Of a DNA stretch of 64,000 nt, positions 44,360 to 56,140 are shown piece after piece; the stretch's first letter is position 1, and each line of letters opens with the position of its first letter. The DNA is taken from contig JAWWNJ010000030.1 in assembly GCA_037176885.1 (NCBI GenBank), positions 1,736,001 through 1,800,000 of the forward strand, written 5' to 3'. Below the pieces are notes generated by a model. It was not told the DNA's origin and searched no databases. It was given only the letters and a program-made list of their open reading frames with translations. Made by a program: the position numbers and the translations under genes. The DNA comes from Favolaschia claudopus (lineage: Eukaryota > Basidiomycota > Agaricomycetes > Agaricales > Mycenaceae).

Positions 44360-45193
44360 TCCTGGCGAAGGGAAAGGTTACAAGGAAAGTCGTGAAAAAG
44401 GCTTATGTACTATGTCTGTGGTTACGGAGAATTAATTAAGTTTTCAAGTTGCAGAAAAAGAGAAAAAAAGAGGGAGAAAGAGGAGAGATTAGTAGATACC
44501 TCTGCATGAATGTCCCCAAATTTCAGAGCTCCAAATTTGCTGCAGCGAGTGCAGTTTACAATTTAGCGTCTTGATTTCATCTTGATTCTTTTCCTATATC
44601 GAGTAAACATTAGGGAATTTAAGACTGTGCTATTCGGGTTTGCGTCCCAAAACGACATAGGACACAGCCAATGGTATTCAAAGTTGGTAACGAGTTATGA
44701 CACGGAAATCGCCGCCGTCAATTGCCACGAGTCGCGTCACTCAGCTAGGCTCTCCTACTACTTGGTCTCGTCTCGATGCCTCCTACGCGTCAAGTCTTTG
44801 CCTTTCACTCTACTTCTTGGCTTATCTATCTTTCGGGCTGTTCTCACGCAAATACATCCAAAATTCACTCTACAAATCGGCACCTCTCCCTGGGATCGAC
44901 ACCCTAGAAATTTCGGTCCATTTGCACGCGCGACTCGACGATTCAACGCAGCTTGCTTGCATGCTCAATACCTTTGCTTTAACATGATGTTCAAGGAGCT
45001 GAATAGCTGCCGCACACACGTGAAGGTGTGTGATTGCAATTCTCGTTATCGGTCTCTTGCTAACTAGCCCGTGTCCCAGCGTCACCCCATCCCGATGCCG
45101 CTTAGCCGCACCGGCCGACGCTCCAACAGGCGTCGAACGGCGGTGTGGCAGCATCTGGAGTGTTGGTTAAATCGGCATAAAGCCGTTATCGTT
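44360..45193. other. No recognisable gene
   Basis: A purine-rich AGAGAAAAAAAGAGGGAG tract sits at 44,457-44,480. Open frames at 44,582-45,154 overlap on both strands and show no domain. I see nothing I can name. Confidence 0.4.
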
Positions 45194-45253
45194 TAGTGGC
45201 TCGCGTGAGTCGGGTGCGAGTGCGCACTCACTGGCATCCTACGCGAGCCACTA
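45194..45253. repeat. 60-bp stem-loop with TA ends
   Basis: TAGTGGCTCGCGT (45,194-45,206) is mirrored by ACGCGAGCCACTA (45,241-45,253). The loop contains a second small palindrome (GAGTGCGCACTC). It looks like another minimal TA-ended fold-back insertion. Confidence 0.6.
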
Positions 45254-46049
45254 GCAATGCCGAACTCTCTCGCTTGACGGGACACACCCCCGCGACAACG
45301 ACGACGGCGATCCAGGATCAGCATTGTGTAACCGCACACAAACGGCCGGCGCGGGTTCGCGCTTTGCCCTTTGTGCGCGGTTATTGACGCCTTGGCTCGC
45401 GCTCACTGCGAGGCACAATTCATCAAAGTATTGAAATACTATTCAGGTCTAACGCAAGGCCATGCTTAATATACTAGGATGGACGGCATTCTTTGCCTTT
45501 ATCTCTTCCTCGCCTTCTCGCTCAGCTCCCGGAGTCGTTCTGAATGGGTCAGTGGCTTCAAAATTGTTCTAAATCACTTGGACTTCATTTTTCTTTCTTC
45601 CGCGCCGCGCGATCAAGTACAATCCAACATTTAAATAGCTCGATTCCGACTCTAAATTCAGTATCAATACTTTCCAGTCTACCTCTGGCCTCAATGTTTG
45701 TGCTGGCTTGACCCTATTCACTCCAATGGAACCCAAGAGAATTCTTCTATCTGTCTATGTCGGGGCTCAAGACTGGGTTAGTGCTGTACTGCCCATTCAG
45801 TTAATTTTTTTTTTGAATGTTTTCATTGACGGGGTCCACCTATAATCCAAGACAATTATACTTATCTTTAACTCGAAACATTTAAATCAGGCTATATACT
45901 GCATGACGGCGCACAATGTCGACCTGAATCCTCGCGGAATTTGCGTTGAATCCGGCCTGTTTGGGCCCCATGTTCATGATTGTTCTTGAAATCACTTGAG
46001 TCGAGACATGCAGACATTAAAAGTACATTGTCTATGTCTTATTCTGGCT
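45254..46049. other. No recognisable gene
   Basis: No domain-bearing frame. The sequence is AT-rich with a T9 tract near 45,806; no inverted-repeat element was seen. Confidence 0.4.
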
Positions 46050-46744
46050 TTTCTCTATGCTGTATTACAGTACCTTTCCCATTGCACGACGGCAGGTAAC
46101 ATTTGCGGCAGGTACGCTGTTGTCGTTTATTCTTCGGCGGAGGCTTGGCGAGTTCCAATGTGGTCTCCACGCGGCGCACTGACAATTCCTTCAAAATCGT
46201 TGACGGATTAACAGGCGGTGGTTGCGGAGGAGATGTCAAGAGGCTCGGAGCCACTTAATTGCTGGGTCCTGCCGCAAACTCTGTAATCAATGTTCCAAGC
46301 CCCGGATCGCAACTTGAATCTGTTTCAACGGGTGGTGGAGGAGTTGGAATGGGTGAGCTGGAGGGACCAGAGGATAAAGGCACGGGTCCGGGGTCGACGG
46401 GTTGAACGGAAGCACCAGTTTCCGTGGATGTCGATAAGCGCAAATGACTACGAAGACAAACAAGTTGGAATGGAGCTGGACCGAAAGCGGAGAGTGGTTT
46501 TCGGCCATGAGTTGAGATGACCGCAGCCGGTACAACAACTTGCGTGACTTCGATTAGCGCGCGGGTTCGACTAATATTGATAGAATCGAAAGAGCCGTTC
46601 AAGGCGACAACACGGCTGCGAGCAAGAGTCGTGGAAGAGAACAACACATGTTCCGGGAGCAGCCAAATCCGGGAGAGGTGCGGGGACAGAGACCTTCATC
46701 AGCTCGTCGTAAGCGCGACACGCATGGACATCCAGGGCAGCATA

Positions 46745-47354
46745 AGGTAGAGAGCAACCAAGTACGGTTGCCCCACGTGATTTAGCCTTTTCGAGAAGAT
46801 ATAGTCCGTTCCACCTATGCTCGAGGGAAATTAAAAAATCTGGCTCTACAGTTCTGTGTGCATACATACTAGGTACCCAGAAATCAAATACTATGCATGC
46901 AAGATGAGATTCGACGGACTAGTTCCCGAATTGATGGCAGACCTCAAAATCCCATCAAATTCATCGTTTTTGCATCATTCAAGAAGGGGAGCTCAATTCT
47001 TAGCTCGTCGGCTCGTCTCGTCCCAGAAATTATTTAATTGCATGATGAGCTGATGAGCTGCTGATCCCACTCCGCATTTCTCTCCACTTCCCATCAAATT
47101 TTGATCCCCTCATCAAAAAATCGATATTTTACGGACGAGACGAGCTGACGAGCTAAGAATTGAGCGCCCCTAGAACTAGTCTTTCAATTTTACAGCTTTC
47201 TCTCAAGTCCAAGTTTAGGGACATCGTAGATAGGACTCTCCCCAGATCTGTTGAGCCAGATTTTCTATTTTCTTCTTAGCATACGACGAACGGACTATAT
47301 CTTCTCGAAAAGGCTAAATCACGTGGGGCAACCGTACTTGGTTGCTCTCTACCT
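46745..47354. mobile_element. TA-flanked MITE inside the exonuclease gene, 610 bp
   Basis: AGGTAGAGAGCAACCAAG starts a near-perfect inverted repeat of about 63 bp, with TA at 46,743-46,744 and 47,355-47,356. It contains a second fold-back unit and is related to 40,600-41,037. Removing it with one TA joins EAQIK to YAALDV in frame. Confidence 0.85.
46985..47171. mobile_element. Fold-back element nested in the 46,745 MITE
   Basis: GGGGAGCTCAATTCTTAGCT and GGGGCGCTCAATTCTTAGCT face each other and extend to about 38 bp (…GCTCGTCTCGTCC). The relative at 40,600-41,037 lacks this block, which supports insertion. No clear TSD. Confidence 0.65.
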
Positions 47355-48099
47355 TATTTAATCTGTGCTTCAGATAAATCGCTTTCCCATGCGCTACTGA
47401 CGCGTGCTGCGACGTTTTTATCAATTCGCTTTTGGAGGCAAAGACATTCGGTCCCAGCAAACAATAACCCAAACCATCTCCACTCTATCTTCGCTCCATC
47501 ATCATCTTCTGCACCACCGACATCGGCGGTCGCCTCGAAATTCTTGTCTACAACCCGCAATGTTACAACTTCAGCCGGATCGTTGACTGCTAGCGACCCG
47601 AGAACCATTCCAGTGGTCGAGGAGGATGACAAGAATGGAGACCCGGGGGGTGATGGAGATGGTTTGGATTATTGTTTGCTGGCAGATTTTTCGACCGAAT
47701 GACCGCAGGCATCCCGCGAACGGCGCGTGGCTTGCCATTATAATCAGTTTTCCAAGGAATAACTAAGAGATATCTGAAATGAGATTACTCACCTCATTTC
47801 CGAGACGAATAGAGAGAGAAGTGGGCGGAGGCAGCTTTACCGGACGCCCGACCGGTCGTCTAGGAAGCTCCGGCTCGACTATCCCTTGCGCTCGAGCTTG
47901 CTGCTTTGGCCCACTTCCTCGAGGGCGCCCGCGGGGTTTCTGGACGCGTTGCTTTTTGTTGCATGAGCCCTTGGGCCCAGTAACCATATGAAGTTTTATT
48001 AAACAATCCCTGTCTCGACAGCAAATCAGGTTAAGCGATCGTTTACTTAAACAGCCAGTAGGCGGCGCACCGGGCAGCCCTGTCAAGCTTGAACCTGTT

Positions 48100-49300
48100 T
48101 AACGAGGATTAAGCACGACTTTTGAACAGTGTTGAACAAAACCGTTCAAATCGGTGTTCATCACAAAATCAATTATATTGAGCGTAATACATTGATCTAC
48201 AGATTAACAGAACAGGATTAATCAGTGCTAATCCGACCGATTAACAAACAGCAGACATGTTACTTGAACAAGATTCAAAACACGGTGAGAAGAAAAAAAA
48301 GGGTGAAACACTACAATTAGTGATAACCCAACTGTTCAACAGAACAGCGAAGACGTCGACCGAGACTTGAAAATGATGAAAAGAGAAGGAACTAAACGTA
48401 GACGAGGCCCGAGATGTCAAGGGCATTGTGATTCGTGAAGCGGGCGAGCGTGCATAGAGGTGGGAGAGTGTGACGGATCGGCGTTCGCATCCGCTCACGG
48501 CGAGATCTGCCCGTGTTGTCCCCATGACTCCCTTCACACAGCCTCGTATAGGTAGTTAGTTCTTGTCGTAGATAGCTTTTCCCTTGGTCAATCTAAGACT
48601 TACACCAGTTCTTTTTGTTTGATCCCCTTGTGCCGGAACTCGACTCGCCTCCGCTTCCGTCACAGAGAGGTGAAATGCTTACCGAGCCCTCGTGCGTTGC
48701 CTTGAACTTGCGCCAAAAGTTGAAGCCTGGTGGCAGAACAGATGAACTAGAAGAGAGCGAAGATAGCTTCCACACACCAATACATTCAACCTGATGAAAC
48801 CAGCAAAACGACGTCAAGACCGCATTGCAATTGCGGGAGGCTGCGATCAAAGAATGGGGCATTAGCTTCGTAAGTATGCAGCCGAAGGGAAAGAACTTCA
48901 CCTAATGCACACAGCAGAAAAGAATCAAGCGGCAAACTGACAGTAGCAAGTCAGTGCGTGAGGGGCCAAATGCGTGGACGCGACGTACAGTAGTACGGAC
49001 ATATGAGTGACCGAGAGCAGACAGGGTGGACAGCAAAAGTAGGAGGGAGAAGGTGGCTGCGGAGAGGAGGCGCTGTGGCCGGTACTGGGTCACTCGTGAC
49101 TATGGGGACAGAGAACCAGCGCGTACCACTTGATGCATCGACGAGCGAGCTCCATGGACTATACAGGGGTGAAGGGAGCTGTGGGGGGCGCAGTGAGTTC
49201 GGTGCATCAGCATGAAGAAGGTTGTATGAGACGGAGCGGGTGACGAATGGGAGAGGACGAGAGCTGAAGGTTGTGTCCATTCAAGTTCTGCCGTGCGGAA
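48100..49300. other. No recognisable gene
   Basis: AT-rich with repeated TTAACAGAACAGGATTAATC-like and GATTAA motifs at 48,100-48,240. Frames at 48,593-48,901 and 49,000-49,215 show no domain. Upstream exons of the next gene could lie here but I cannot place them. Confidence 0.35.
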
Positions 49301-49329
49301 CATTTGTTGATAAAGTGAGTGCTTCGTCT

Positions 49330-50339
49330 CAGAGACCCTATTCGTTCTTTACCCTGTCAAAACAGGAGGGACTTCGACATCTACCTCAGGAACACCACGC
49401 CGTACCCAACAAAGTCGCAATCCAACAGGCGAAAATTGACAATATCGCCGTCGTCAACAACACGGAAGGCATTGTTGTGGACCGCGATGCAACTTACGCT
49501 GACGTAGTTGATCTGCTCAACGACCTCATTCCGCTGCCATTCGCGTACTTTTCCCGGGTGGAGACTGAACAAGAGGGTTTCGAGCCGGTGTGGTACCTTT
49601 TGACACCGGTCAAAGGTAGGCTTGTCGTCGTACCTTCTGACAACGGCTCCCTTGGACCCGACGGCGCTGCTCTTGACTTCAACAAAGGAAACTCCACCAC
49701 GGGCTTCCGAAACAGCAGAATCTTCATAGGTCATTACTGCCTGGTACCACCAAGAGAAACATACTAAATGATCTCCAGCTTCTCGCGATCCCGTTCCCAT
49801 TGAGCTTCTGCGCGAATGGGCGCCATCCACCTCTCCTACATATAAACAGCATGACATAGATGAAGGCAAGTGGCGACGACTTATCCAGATCGATTATTTC
49901 TCACTTCCGATCGAAGAAGTGGAGGAGGCGTCAGCCGATTCCGATGTCGAACAATATATCCCAACGCGCAAAAACAAGAGAAGGCTTTCTTCAAGCCGAG
50001 AGGTGGCCGTTGGCGCCGAGTCCGGTTCTGACAATGAACGGCCTCATAAGAGACGGAAAGGTCGGTCCTGTTTGCTGTGTTACATTACAACCGTCAGTTT
50101 ATATGGCATTTGTAGCATTGTCGAAGACATGGACCCGGAGTCCCGAAGTCTCGGATGATGACTTCATTGACCTGACGCTCGACAACGCGTCGAATACTCG
50201 CAGCACGCCTGATTTTCTTCGCAAGCCGCCCCGGTCGCCTCCGCCGCGTGAGGACCCTGCTTCGCCTGGCCGCTCGGAGATTCACGTCGACGCGACGCTC
50301 GGGAATCCGTACGACAAAAATGCGAAATTTGAATTCTAA
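49330..50339 (+). CDS. Hypothetical spliced gene of a repeated basidiomycete family
   Basis: Exon 49,380-49,729 carries YADVVDLLNDLIPLPFAYFS, WYLLTPVKGRLVVVPSDN and FNKGNSTTGFRNSRIFI. A 49-nt GT-AG intron (49,730-49,778) leads to SRDPVPIELLREWAPSTSPT, then DEGKWRRLIQIDYFSLPIEE and a basic NKRRLSSSRE...RPHKRRK segment. A second short intron (about 50,061-50,115) leads to SDDDFIDLTLDN, a SUMO-interaction-like hydrophobic/acidic motif, and the end NPYDKNAKFEF. I recall proteins with this order as Agaricomycete hypotheticals. The start and the exon before 49,380 are unresolved; a second frame there reads NRRDFDIYLRNTTPYPTKSQ and may be the true coding frame before an unrecognised splice. Function unknown. 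Confidence 0.55.
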
Positions 50340-51211
50340 ACGTGGAGATGTACTTTTTGGACACTATTCCCTTGCCCTCATCAACCCAATCTCTTGTTTG
50401 TGTCGTTCCGAGCTCTGATATCGTCGCATTATTTCTTGGACACCGTATGGTACCTCTCCCCATGGCCCGCGCAGAAAATTGGCATTGTTTCTTGACATAG
50501 TATAACAGCAGTACTACTAGATACCGCATACCCCTTTGATGGTAATATAACCTTCAACTTCTTGTACAATTTGCTCGGTGTGAGACGTACCACAACCATC
50601 CCTTGCTTCAAAGGTCCAGCTTCAGTCCACAGCATTCACAGGCATTCAGTCCTTCTTGTAACGCAAGCTTGACGACCCATTTTCGAAAGTAAGAATGAGA
50701 TTTGGAGAGCATCTTGTACGGCGAGACCAAACTTCAAAGCGAGACCGCCAACTTAGACATCAGTTGTCTCGGGCCACAGAAGTGTAGAATTGGAGCCAAT
50801 TGTGGGTCGGCAGGCTTAAAGTTGAAAGGACCGGTGAATTTGAGGCCTTGAAGAGCAGAAAATCCGAGACCGTGCAACGGCGGTGAGGGGAGATGAGGAC
50901 ACGAGGCTCGGCCGTAAATGGCCGAAATCCGACCTCGCCGATCTCACTCACTTGCGGCCCCGCCCTACCAAAAGCCCTCCGCCAACTGGCTCGGACGACA
51001 GTCGCCTGTGTCGGTCAACGCGCCGACCGGTGTCAAGGAATTTTCTATCAGTCAAAATATGATAATTTTTTACCGAAGACAATTGAAGATATTGTTCCCT
51101 TCGCCCGGACTCTGGAGATATATTGCGACACTTCAGATTCTCCAAAGTGTTGTCGTCCTCAGTAACCTCAGTAGATACATACCCCTCACAATATATAACT
51201 TGTAAAGCAAA
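50340..51211. other. No recognisable gene
   Basis: Short overlapping frames without domains. Some GAGACC motifs repeat at 50,725-50,745. Nothing else is supported. Confidence 0.4.
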
Positions 51212-51510
51212 GGTGTGTAAAATATATCTTCTCTGCTATTCGATATGTGTCCCGAAGTCTCGCGATATGTGTTTTATTTGTTTTACAAACGGGCGAGCAT
51301 ACCCGGCAGGCTCGGCACCTCGTAGGAAATAGCCGGAACATGCGCGTGTTGTGTACTGTGTCTGAAAATTGGCTGCAGGACTCGAGGTGGTCAATTTTGT
51401 TGTGTAGGAACACTAAGATACTTAATCCCGCGTGTATGCTCGCCCGTATGCTCGCCCGTTGGTAAAATAAATAAACCACATATCGCGAGACCAAAAAAAT
51501 ATATCTCACC
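51212..51510. mobile_element. Inverted-repeat element, about 300 bp
   Basis: GGTGTGTAAAATATATCTTC (left) and GGTGAGATATATTTTTTTGG (right, inverted) lead into better-matched arms containing CTCGCGATATGTG and ACGGGCGAGCATAC. The right arm has a local duplication of CGGGCGAGCATAC. No TSD is obvious. Confidence 0.6.
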
Positions 51511-51899
51511 TGGGAGAAGAGATATATTCCACCCCGAACTATCTCCACTTCAGAGTTTTGCAGCTATCCAGAATCCAACCACATCTATCAAGATCTCCGG
51601 TGGTAAGTGAACATCTCGAATGACACCCAAAATATATCTCACACGCATCGCATTATCTATCTAGAGTGTGAACACCAATTTCGACGACACCAGACTCAAC
51701 GACCGACGGTATCCGCTCAATGCCCGTCCCGTTCAGCGCAGCTTTAAGCAGATGGGCGGCACCCGGAGAGTTCGAATATTCTTGATCCGCACCTGTTCCG
51801 CTTCGGCGTTCGCCGAAGGTTTGGTTCAACAGGAGGAATGGCCAAAAGGATGGGAGTGGTACTCTGACAAAGCCCGGAAAAAGGCCAACAGTGGGACTC

Positions 51900-52335
51900 G
51901 GAAGCTATATTGAACCGTTCAAGCCAATCTCTTGAACAGGCTGAACCATGAAACACATTGAACCAAAAATTGTTGAAGTCCAATGAACCGGTTGAACCAG
52001 AACCGTTCGAGCCAAAAAATGTCGAGTCTTCATGAACCGGAAAATGTTGAAGTCCACTGAACCAGTTGAACCGTGAACCACGAACTGACTCGTTCGAACC
52101 AAAAAATGTTGAGTCTTCTTGAACCAAGAAATGTTAAAGGCCACTACACCGTTCATGGTTCAAACCGTTCATAGTTCAACTAGTTCAAGATGGTTCAAAC
52201 GTTGAACCAGACGGTTCATACCATTCAATCTCATTCGGTTCATTGGTTTACATGAACCACCCTTTTATTTTAAAGGGGGATGGTTCGAACCGGACCTTAA
52301 CGTTGGCAACGGTCCGGTTTGAGCTTGAACGCTGT
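51900..52335. repeat. GAACC-rich degenerate repeat block
   Basis: TTGAACC/GGTTCAA motifs occur roughly every 15-25 bp in both orientations over more than 400 bp, with larger recurring pieces such as AAAAAATGTTGAGTCTTC and AATGTTGAAGTCCA. It resembles the subterminal repeat region of a DNA transposon or a degenerate minisatellite. No ORF is credible. Confidence 0.6.
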
Positions 52336-52522
52336 GGTTGCTGCTCACAGAGAAGCGGAGCTGAGGTCTAGTTTGTTGAAAATCGGGCAGAAGGGGGAGA
52401 GATAAGCGCAGCATTCACTGGGAGAGCCAAGTTGGGGGTCGGTATATTGTGTTCGGGTGATTTTATGTGCGCAGCGTAGCTGCGTCCCAATGCTCAAGGA
52501 GAACATGACCCTCCAAAGGTTA

Positions 52523-53002
52523 CAGTGGTGGCAAATAGAAATTGCCGTGGCTTTTGGTAAAAATCTCGCTGTATACTTCACCGAATGACCTCAAATAAGA
52601 TGTAGAGATAAATATATGATACCTCTGTACTGCTTAGAACACTCAGCTATATGTTATGCCCAAAATAGCCAACTCTGAGCGGTTGTTGTGAGCTCAAATG
52701 AGGGTCAATTCCATTCAACCAAAGTGGAAACTAGGACTCTTTTTCAAGTACTTTCATCCTAAGTATTATGACACTTTTTTGCTCAGGGTACATTGTGTTT
52801 TTCCGGATATGGCAAAAATCGGAAACCATCCATTATTGATGCATTCTCAGTGCATGATATATTGCTGAGTGTTCTAAGAGGTACAGAAGTATCACATACC
52901 CATCTCTACATCTTGTTTGAGGTCATTCGGTGAAGTATACAGCGAGAATCTGCTGCGAGATTTTTACCAAAAAGCCACGGCAATTTCTATTTGCCACCAC
53001 TG
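52523..53002. mobile_element. MITE with TIRs of about 130 bp
   Basis: CAGTGGTGGCAAATAGAA starts a long inverted repeat (52,523-52,656 against 52,862-53,002) that includes CCGTGGCTTTTGGTAAAAAT and CTCAGC near its inner end. TA precedes the left end; the right flank is AT, so the second TA may be mutated. Confidence 0.75.
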
Positions 53003-54069
53003 ATTGCATGACAAGGGTAAAGGCTGGAGAAATCGAGTTGAGCAGAATCAAATTTGGAAATCAGACATCAACTGGTTTGACATCCAGTTCCAAAGTTCGA
53101 CAGGGGTTCGACGATTCCGGTGGGCACAGGTACTAGTACTTATATGAAGGAGAGCGAGAACCCTTGATCATACTTCATTGGAAGCAATGCTGAGACATCT
53201 AGCGGGAATATCAACGAGACGTATGGATGCAAATTATGATGGACTGTGATTGATTTCTGCAATCCAGCAATCAGTGGAATAGGGTTGAGCATAAGAAATC
53301 AATATTTCGGCGTCGCGGAAGTTTTGTGACCTTGAAGGTGTACCAGACCTTCACCCAAGCGGCGAAATAATTTTCTATCAATAGCCAGGACAAGTCTGAC
53401 GAAGTTGGGCCATCGACAACTAAGCAAGAATTTGCGGCATAAAGTGGAATTATAGTAACAGAACAGACGGATGCTCCTGATGGGCGAGGACGGCTCTGAT
53501 GCTCTGGGCCATCAAGCTACTGCGATAGTCATTCAAGTTGGCACTGGCATTCAGCAAGTAAAACACCGAGGTCGCAGTACTTGAAGTGAAATCCTCCAGG
53601 AAGTTCATTTGCGAAAATTTTCATAAACGAAGCGGAAATTTGGTGCTTGGGAATTGAAAGTAGTCCACAGCGCAGAGTAGTACAGAAACGGGTTAAACAA
53701 CCGCTGGGGGTTGGGAGGAAGGCGATTGAATGCCGCAGAATCAGCTTACAGTGGTAGGGGAAATTTGTGGAAGTCAACAGAAATTGCACCGGGCTGTCAA
53801 GAATCGATGAAAAGGTTCATCGCAGGTGCAATCATGTGAGTGGCGGCACTAAGGAAATTAACAACTTGGTAGGAGTCCGGGGATACAGTGTTTAGCGTTT
53901 AGTGATCAGCATGGAATAAGTTACACAAAGAGAGCAACGGTACGGCAATTTTTGGGCATGTTTTATCCGAATCGAAAATTTTGCGGGCAGGCATCATAGG
54001 TGATTGTCAGAGGTCCTGCTGCGGAGGGGTACACGGACCTTATGCAATATGAGATGTTGAACTGTATAT
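53003..54069. other. No recognisable gene
   Basis: The 86-codon frame at 53,529-53,789 (minus) has no known domain but lies just downstream of the kinase-like pseudogene and might be decayed 3' sequence. No clear repeat. Confidence 0.35.
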
Positions 54070-55939
54070 TCAAAATACTCCCCACAATCGTAATATGCCG
54101 CTACAATAAGAGAGTTTATTCAGGAAGATCCAAGATATAACATTCATGATCACGAGGTCCGCCAATCGGCTATGCGCGGAATAGAGAACTCCGAGAGCCA
54201 ATCGAGCATACAAACTCTCCATGATATCAACATCTGGGCAAGAAACACAGTCTCCATCCAAGGTTGCATTGTCAAAGTCAATCAAGGATATTGCACCTCA
54301 ATCATTCACTACAACATTTTCCTCCCGAACATCATGATGGTGAATACCGCGATCGTGTAGAGACAGTATCGTCTGACGTAGTTGATGTCTGATGGGAGTG
54401 TGAGACCTAGACAAGTGGATAAATAGGGAAAAGGCACTTCTGCTTCAGCGTTAAACAAGCAAAGTTGGGAACAGGAGTTCCCTCGTAACTCAAGATGACT
54501 CCAGTTGTTGCCCCATTGGACACAATCCCATGTACAGAGGGGACATTCGGAATGCCACGGGTACGGTCAAGAATGTGCGCCTCGTGGAAAGCTAGGTCTG
54601 GATTCTGGAAGACCTTTATAACGTAAGATCCAGATAGTGAACCCAGAGCGAATCCGGTGGCACCCTCCCCGAGACAGTTGGTAACAGGGGGCTAGTTGCG
54701 CTCAGAAAAATACGTCAAATGCCAGATGTCAGACGCACAATGTCAGACGCACACGGTTCCACCAACGGTGCCCTTGATGACAGGCAGAAACGTGGCATGT
54801 CCATATTGCAAGATGTACACACCACGCCTGCCAGCCCAGAGCCTGAACAGGAGCAGGAGCATGAGGAACTGCGAAGTCAATTAAACTGGCTGGCAGATCA
54901 CGAACAACATACACATATATTGAGCAAGTTGAGGATGAAATCGTGGACAAGCCGATGAATCCGGTTGACTCGACCGGGAATCGTGAGAGCCTGGGTTGCT
55001 ATGCGGTCCCCCTGTTCGCAAGCCTCAAGGATGAGATTCAGAGTACGTGAAACCTCTCCATCTAAGTTGTCATAAAGCCGGGAAACCAGCAACTCGTCGG
55101 AATTCGACTGGCGTTGTATGTAGAGAACGCCGATGGGTGAAAAAACTTTCGCAAAGTAAGCATCGTAGGTGACCATTTGACCCCAAATCTTCAAATGATA
55201 GGTAAAGATTCGAGTGACAAGTTTCGATATACCTGAATCCACATCCGCACCCCAGCTGGAGCACTGTCCATTTCAGATGGTTTGGGGAATGGAAAAAGGT
55301 CCACATGGATGAGGCCCAAGAATTCATCCTGGTGCTTTGCAAACACCGAGGAGGTCTTGTCTTCGATGGCAACCCAGATATAACCACGCTCTCGTTTTCC
55401 TTTGGTGTACACAAAGAGATCACCGGTAATGTTGGCCTGATTGTGAGCAGGGCTAGCGGTAATAGGGTCGGCCTCCGGGCGTATAGCCTGGGCCAGTTCC
55501 ACCGCAGGTACTAGAATCTGGTGGAGGTGGAAGTCGTCCGTGATTTTTTCGTTGAATTCTTCCCCCTGTATCTCAATGCGCGACCGAAGAAGATGCGAGA
55601 GAATGTTTGATTTATACCGCTGCTCCACCACGAGCGTGAAAAGTGCCGGCTTGCGCTCGTCAACTTGATTATCAATCCAATCCGCCATCATGGTTACTCT
55701 GCGCAACGGTGGAAGAACCTTCTCCGCCTCAGATTACCTTTTGTAGCCGTCGAGACCGATTCTAGGCGCGAACTGATTACAGGAGTAACGACGTATGAAA
55801 CAAACACACCCAAAACCAAAGGGGGAACGGTGTCAAGGAGCTCTAGGGCTTGCGCGATTGTACCCTGTGGGTTGCTGAACCACGCCAGAGCGGCGTTGAC
55901 CTGTCCTTCCGTATGATGGCGGACCTCGTCTTGACTCAT
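54070..55939 (-). pseudogene. Protein-kinase-like gene with an in-frame stop
   Basis: The minus strand starts MSQDEVRHHTEGQVNAALAW. A second segment has MADWIDNQVDERKPALFTLV and GYIWVAIEDKTSSVFAKHQD. A third has VFSPIGVLYIQRQSNSDELL and GEVSRTLNLILEACEQGD. Kinase landmarks follow: LGEGATGFALGSLSGSYVIK (P-loop and Lys), NVPSVHGIVSNGATTGVILS (hinge side), HDRGIHHHDVREENVVVND (catalytic loop) and LIDFDNATLDG (DFG-like, as DFD). A TGA separates the catalytic loop from DFD, and a frame change lies near 55,730. It resembles atypical basidiomycete kinases (FunK1-like). A TIR element sits 33 bp upstream of the start. Confidence 0.6.
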
Positions 55940-56040
55940 AGCCTGCCGCCGCCGAACTTTATCGTGGAAGCCACACCGCGGGAGCGCGCAAAAAAGGCTC
56001 CCCACAGTTAGATTTTAATTTTAGATAATAAGGCACAAAA

Positions 56041-56140
56041 ACTCCTAATATAGTGCTTTAATATCAAAGATAAAAGGCCCTCTGAAAGTTACTCCTAATA
56101 TAGTGCTTTAATATCAAAGATAAAAGGCCCTCTGAAAGTT
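56041..56140. repeat. 50-bp unit, two perfect tandem copies
   Basis: ACTCCTAATATAGTGCTTTA opens each unit (56,041-56,090 and 56,091-56,140). The mirrored arm near 57,395-57,445 has a single copy, so this duplication arose after the element formed. Confidence 0.9.

Larger units (their letters stand above)
46050..48090 (-). pseudogene. RNase D/WRN-like 3'-5' exonuclease gene, broken
   Basis: On the minus strand the N-terminal part has two AT-hook-like cores (KPRGRPRGSGPK, RRPVGRPVK; 48,030-47,800). Much of the middle is degenerate. The Exo III region reads KRIDKNVAARVSSAWESDLS then EAQIK, is interrupted by a MITE, and resumes YAALDVHACRAYDELMKVSV with PGTCVVLFHD. A Pro-rich linker follows, and the end has a zinc-knuckle-like RTCRKCYLPSCNGKG near 46,110. 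Such AT-hook, exonuclease and Cys-rich proteins are repeated in Agaricomycetes. The Asp of YAALDV fits the last exonuclease motif. I could not find the first DxE motif in an open frame. Confidence 0.55.

Noticed and set aside
54719..54958. Plus-strand frame with an EPEQEQEHEEL coiled-coil-like run
   Set aside because: It lies antisense to the kinase-like pseudogene; the acidic run mirrors a Pro/Leu-rich segment on that strand.
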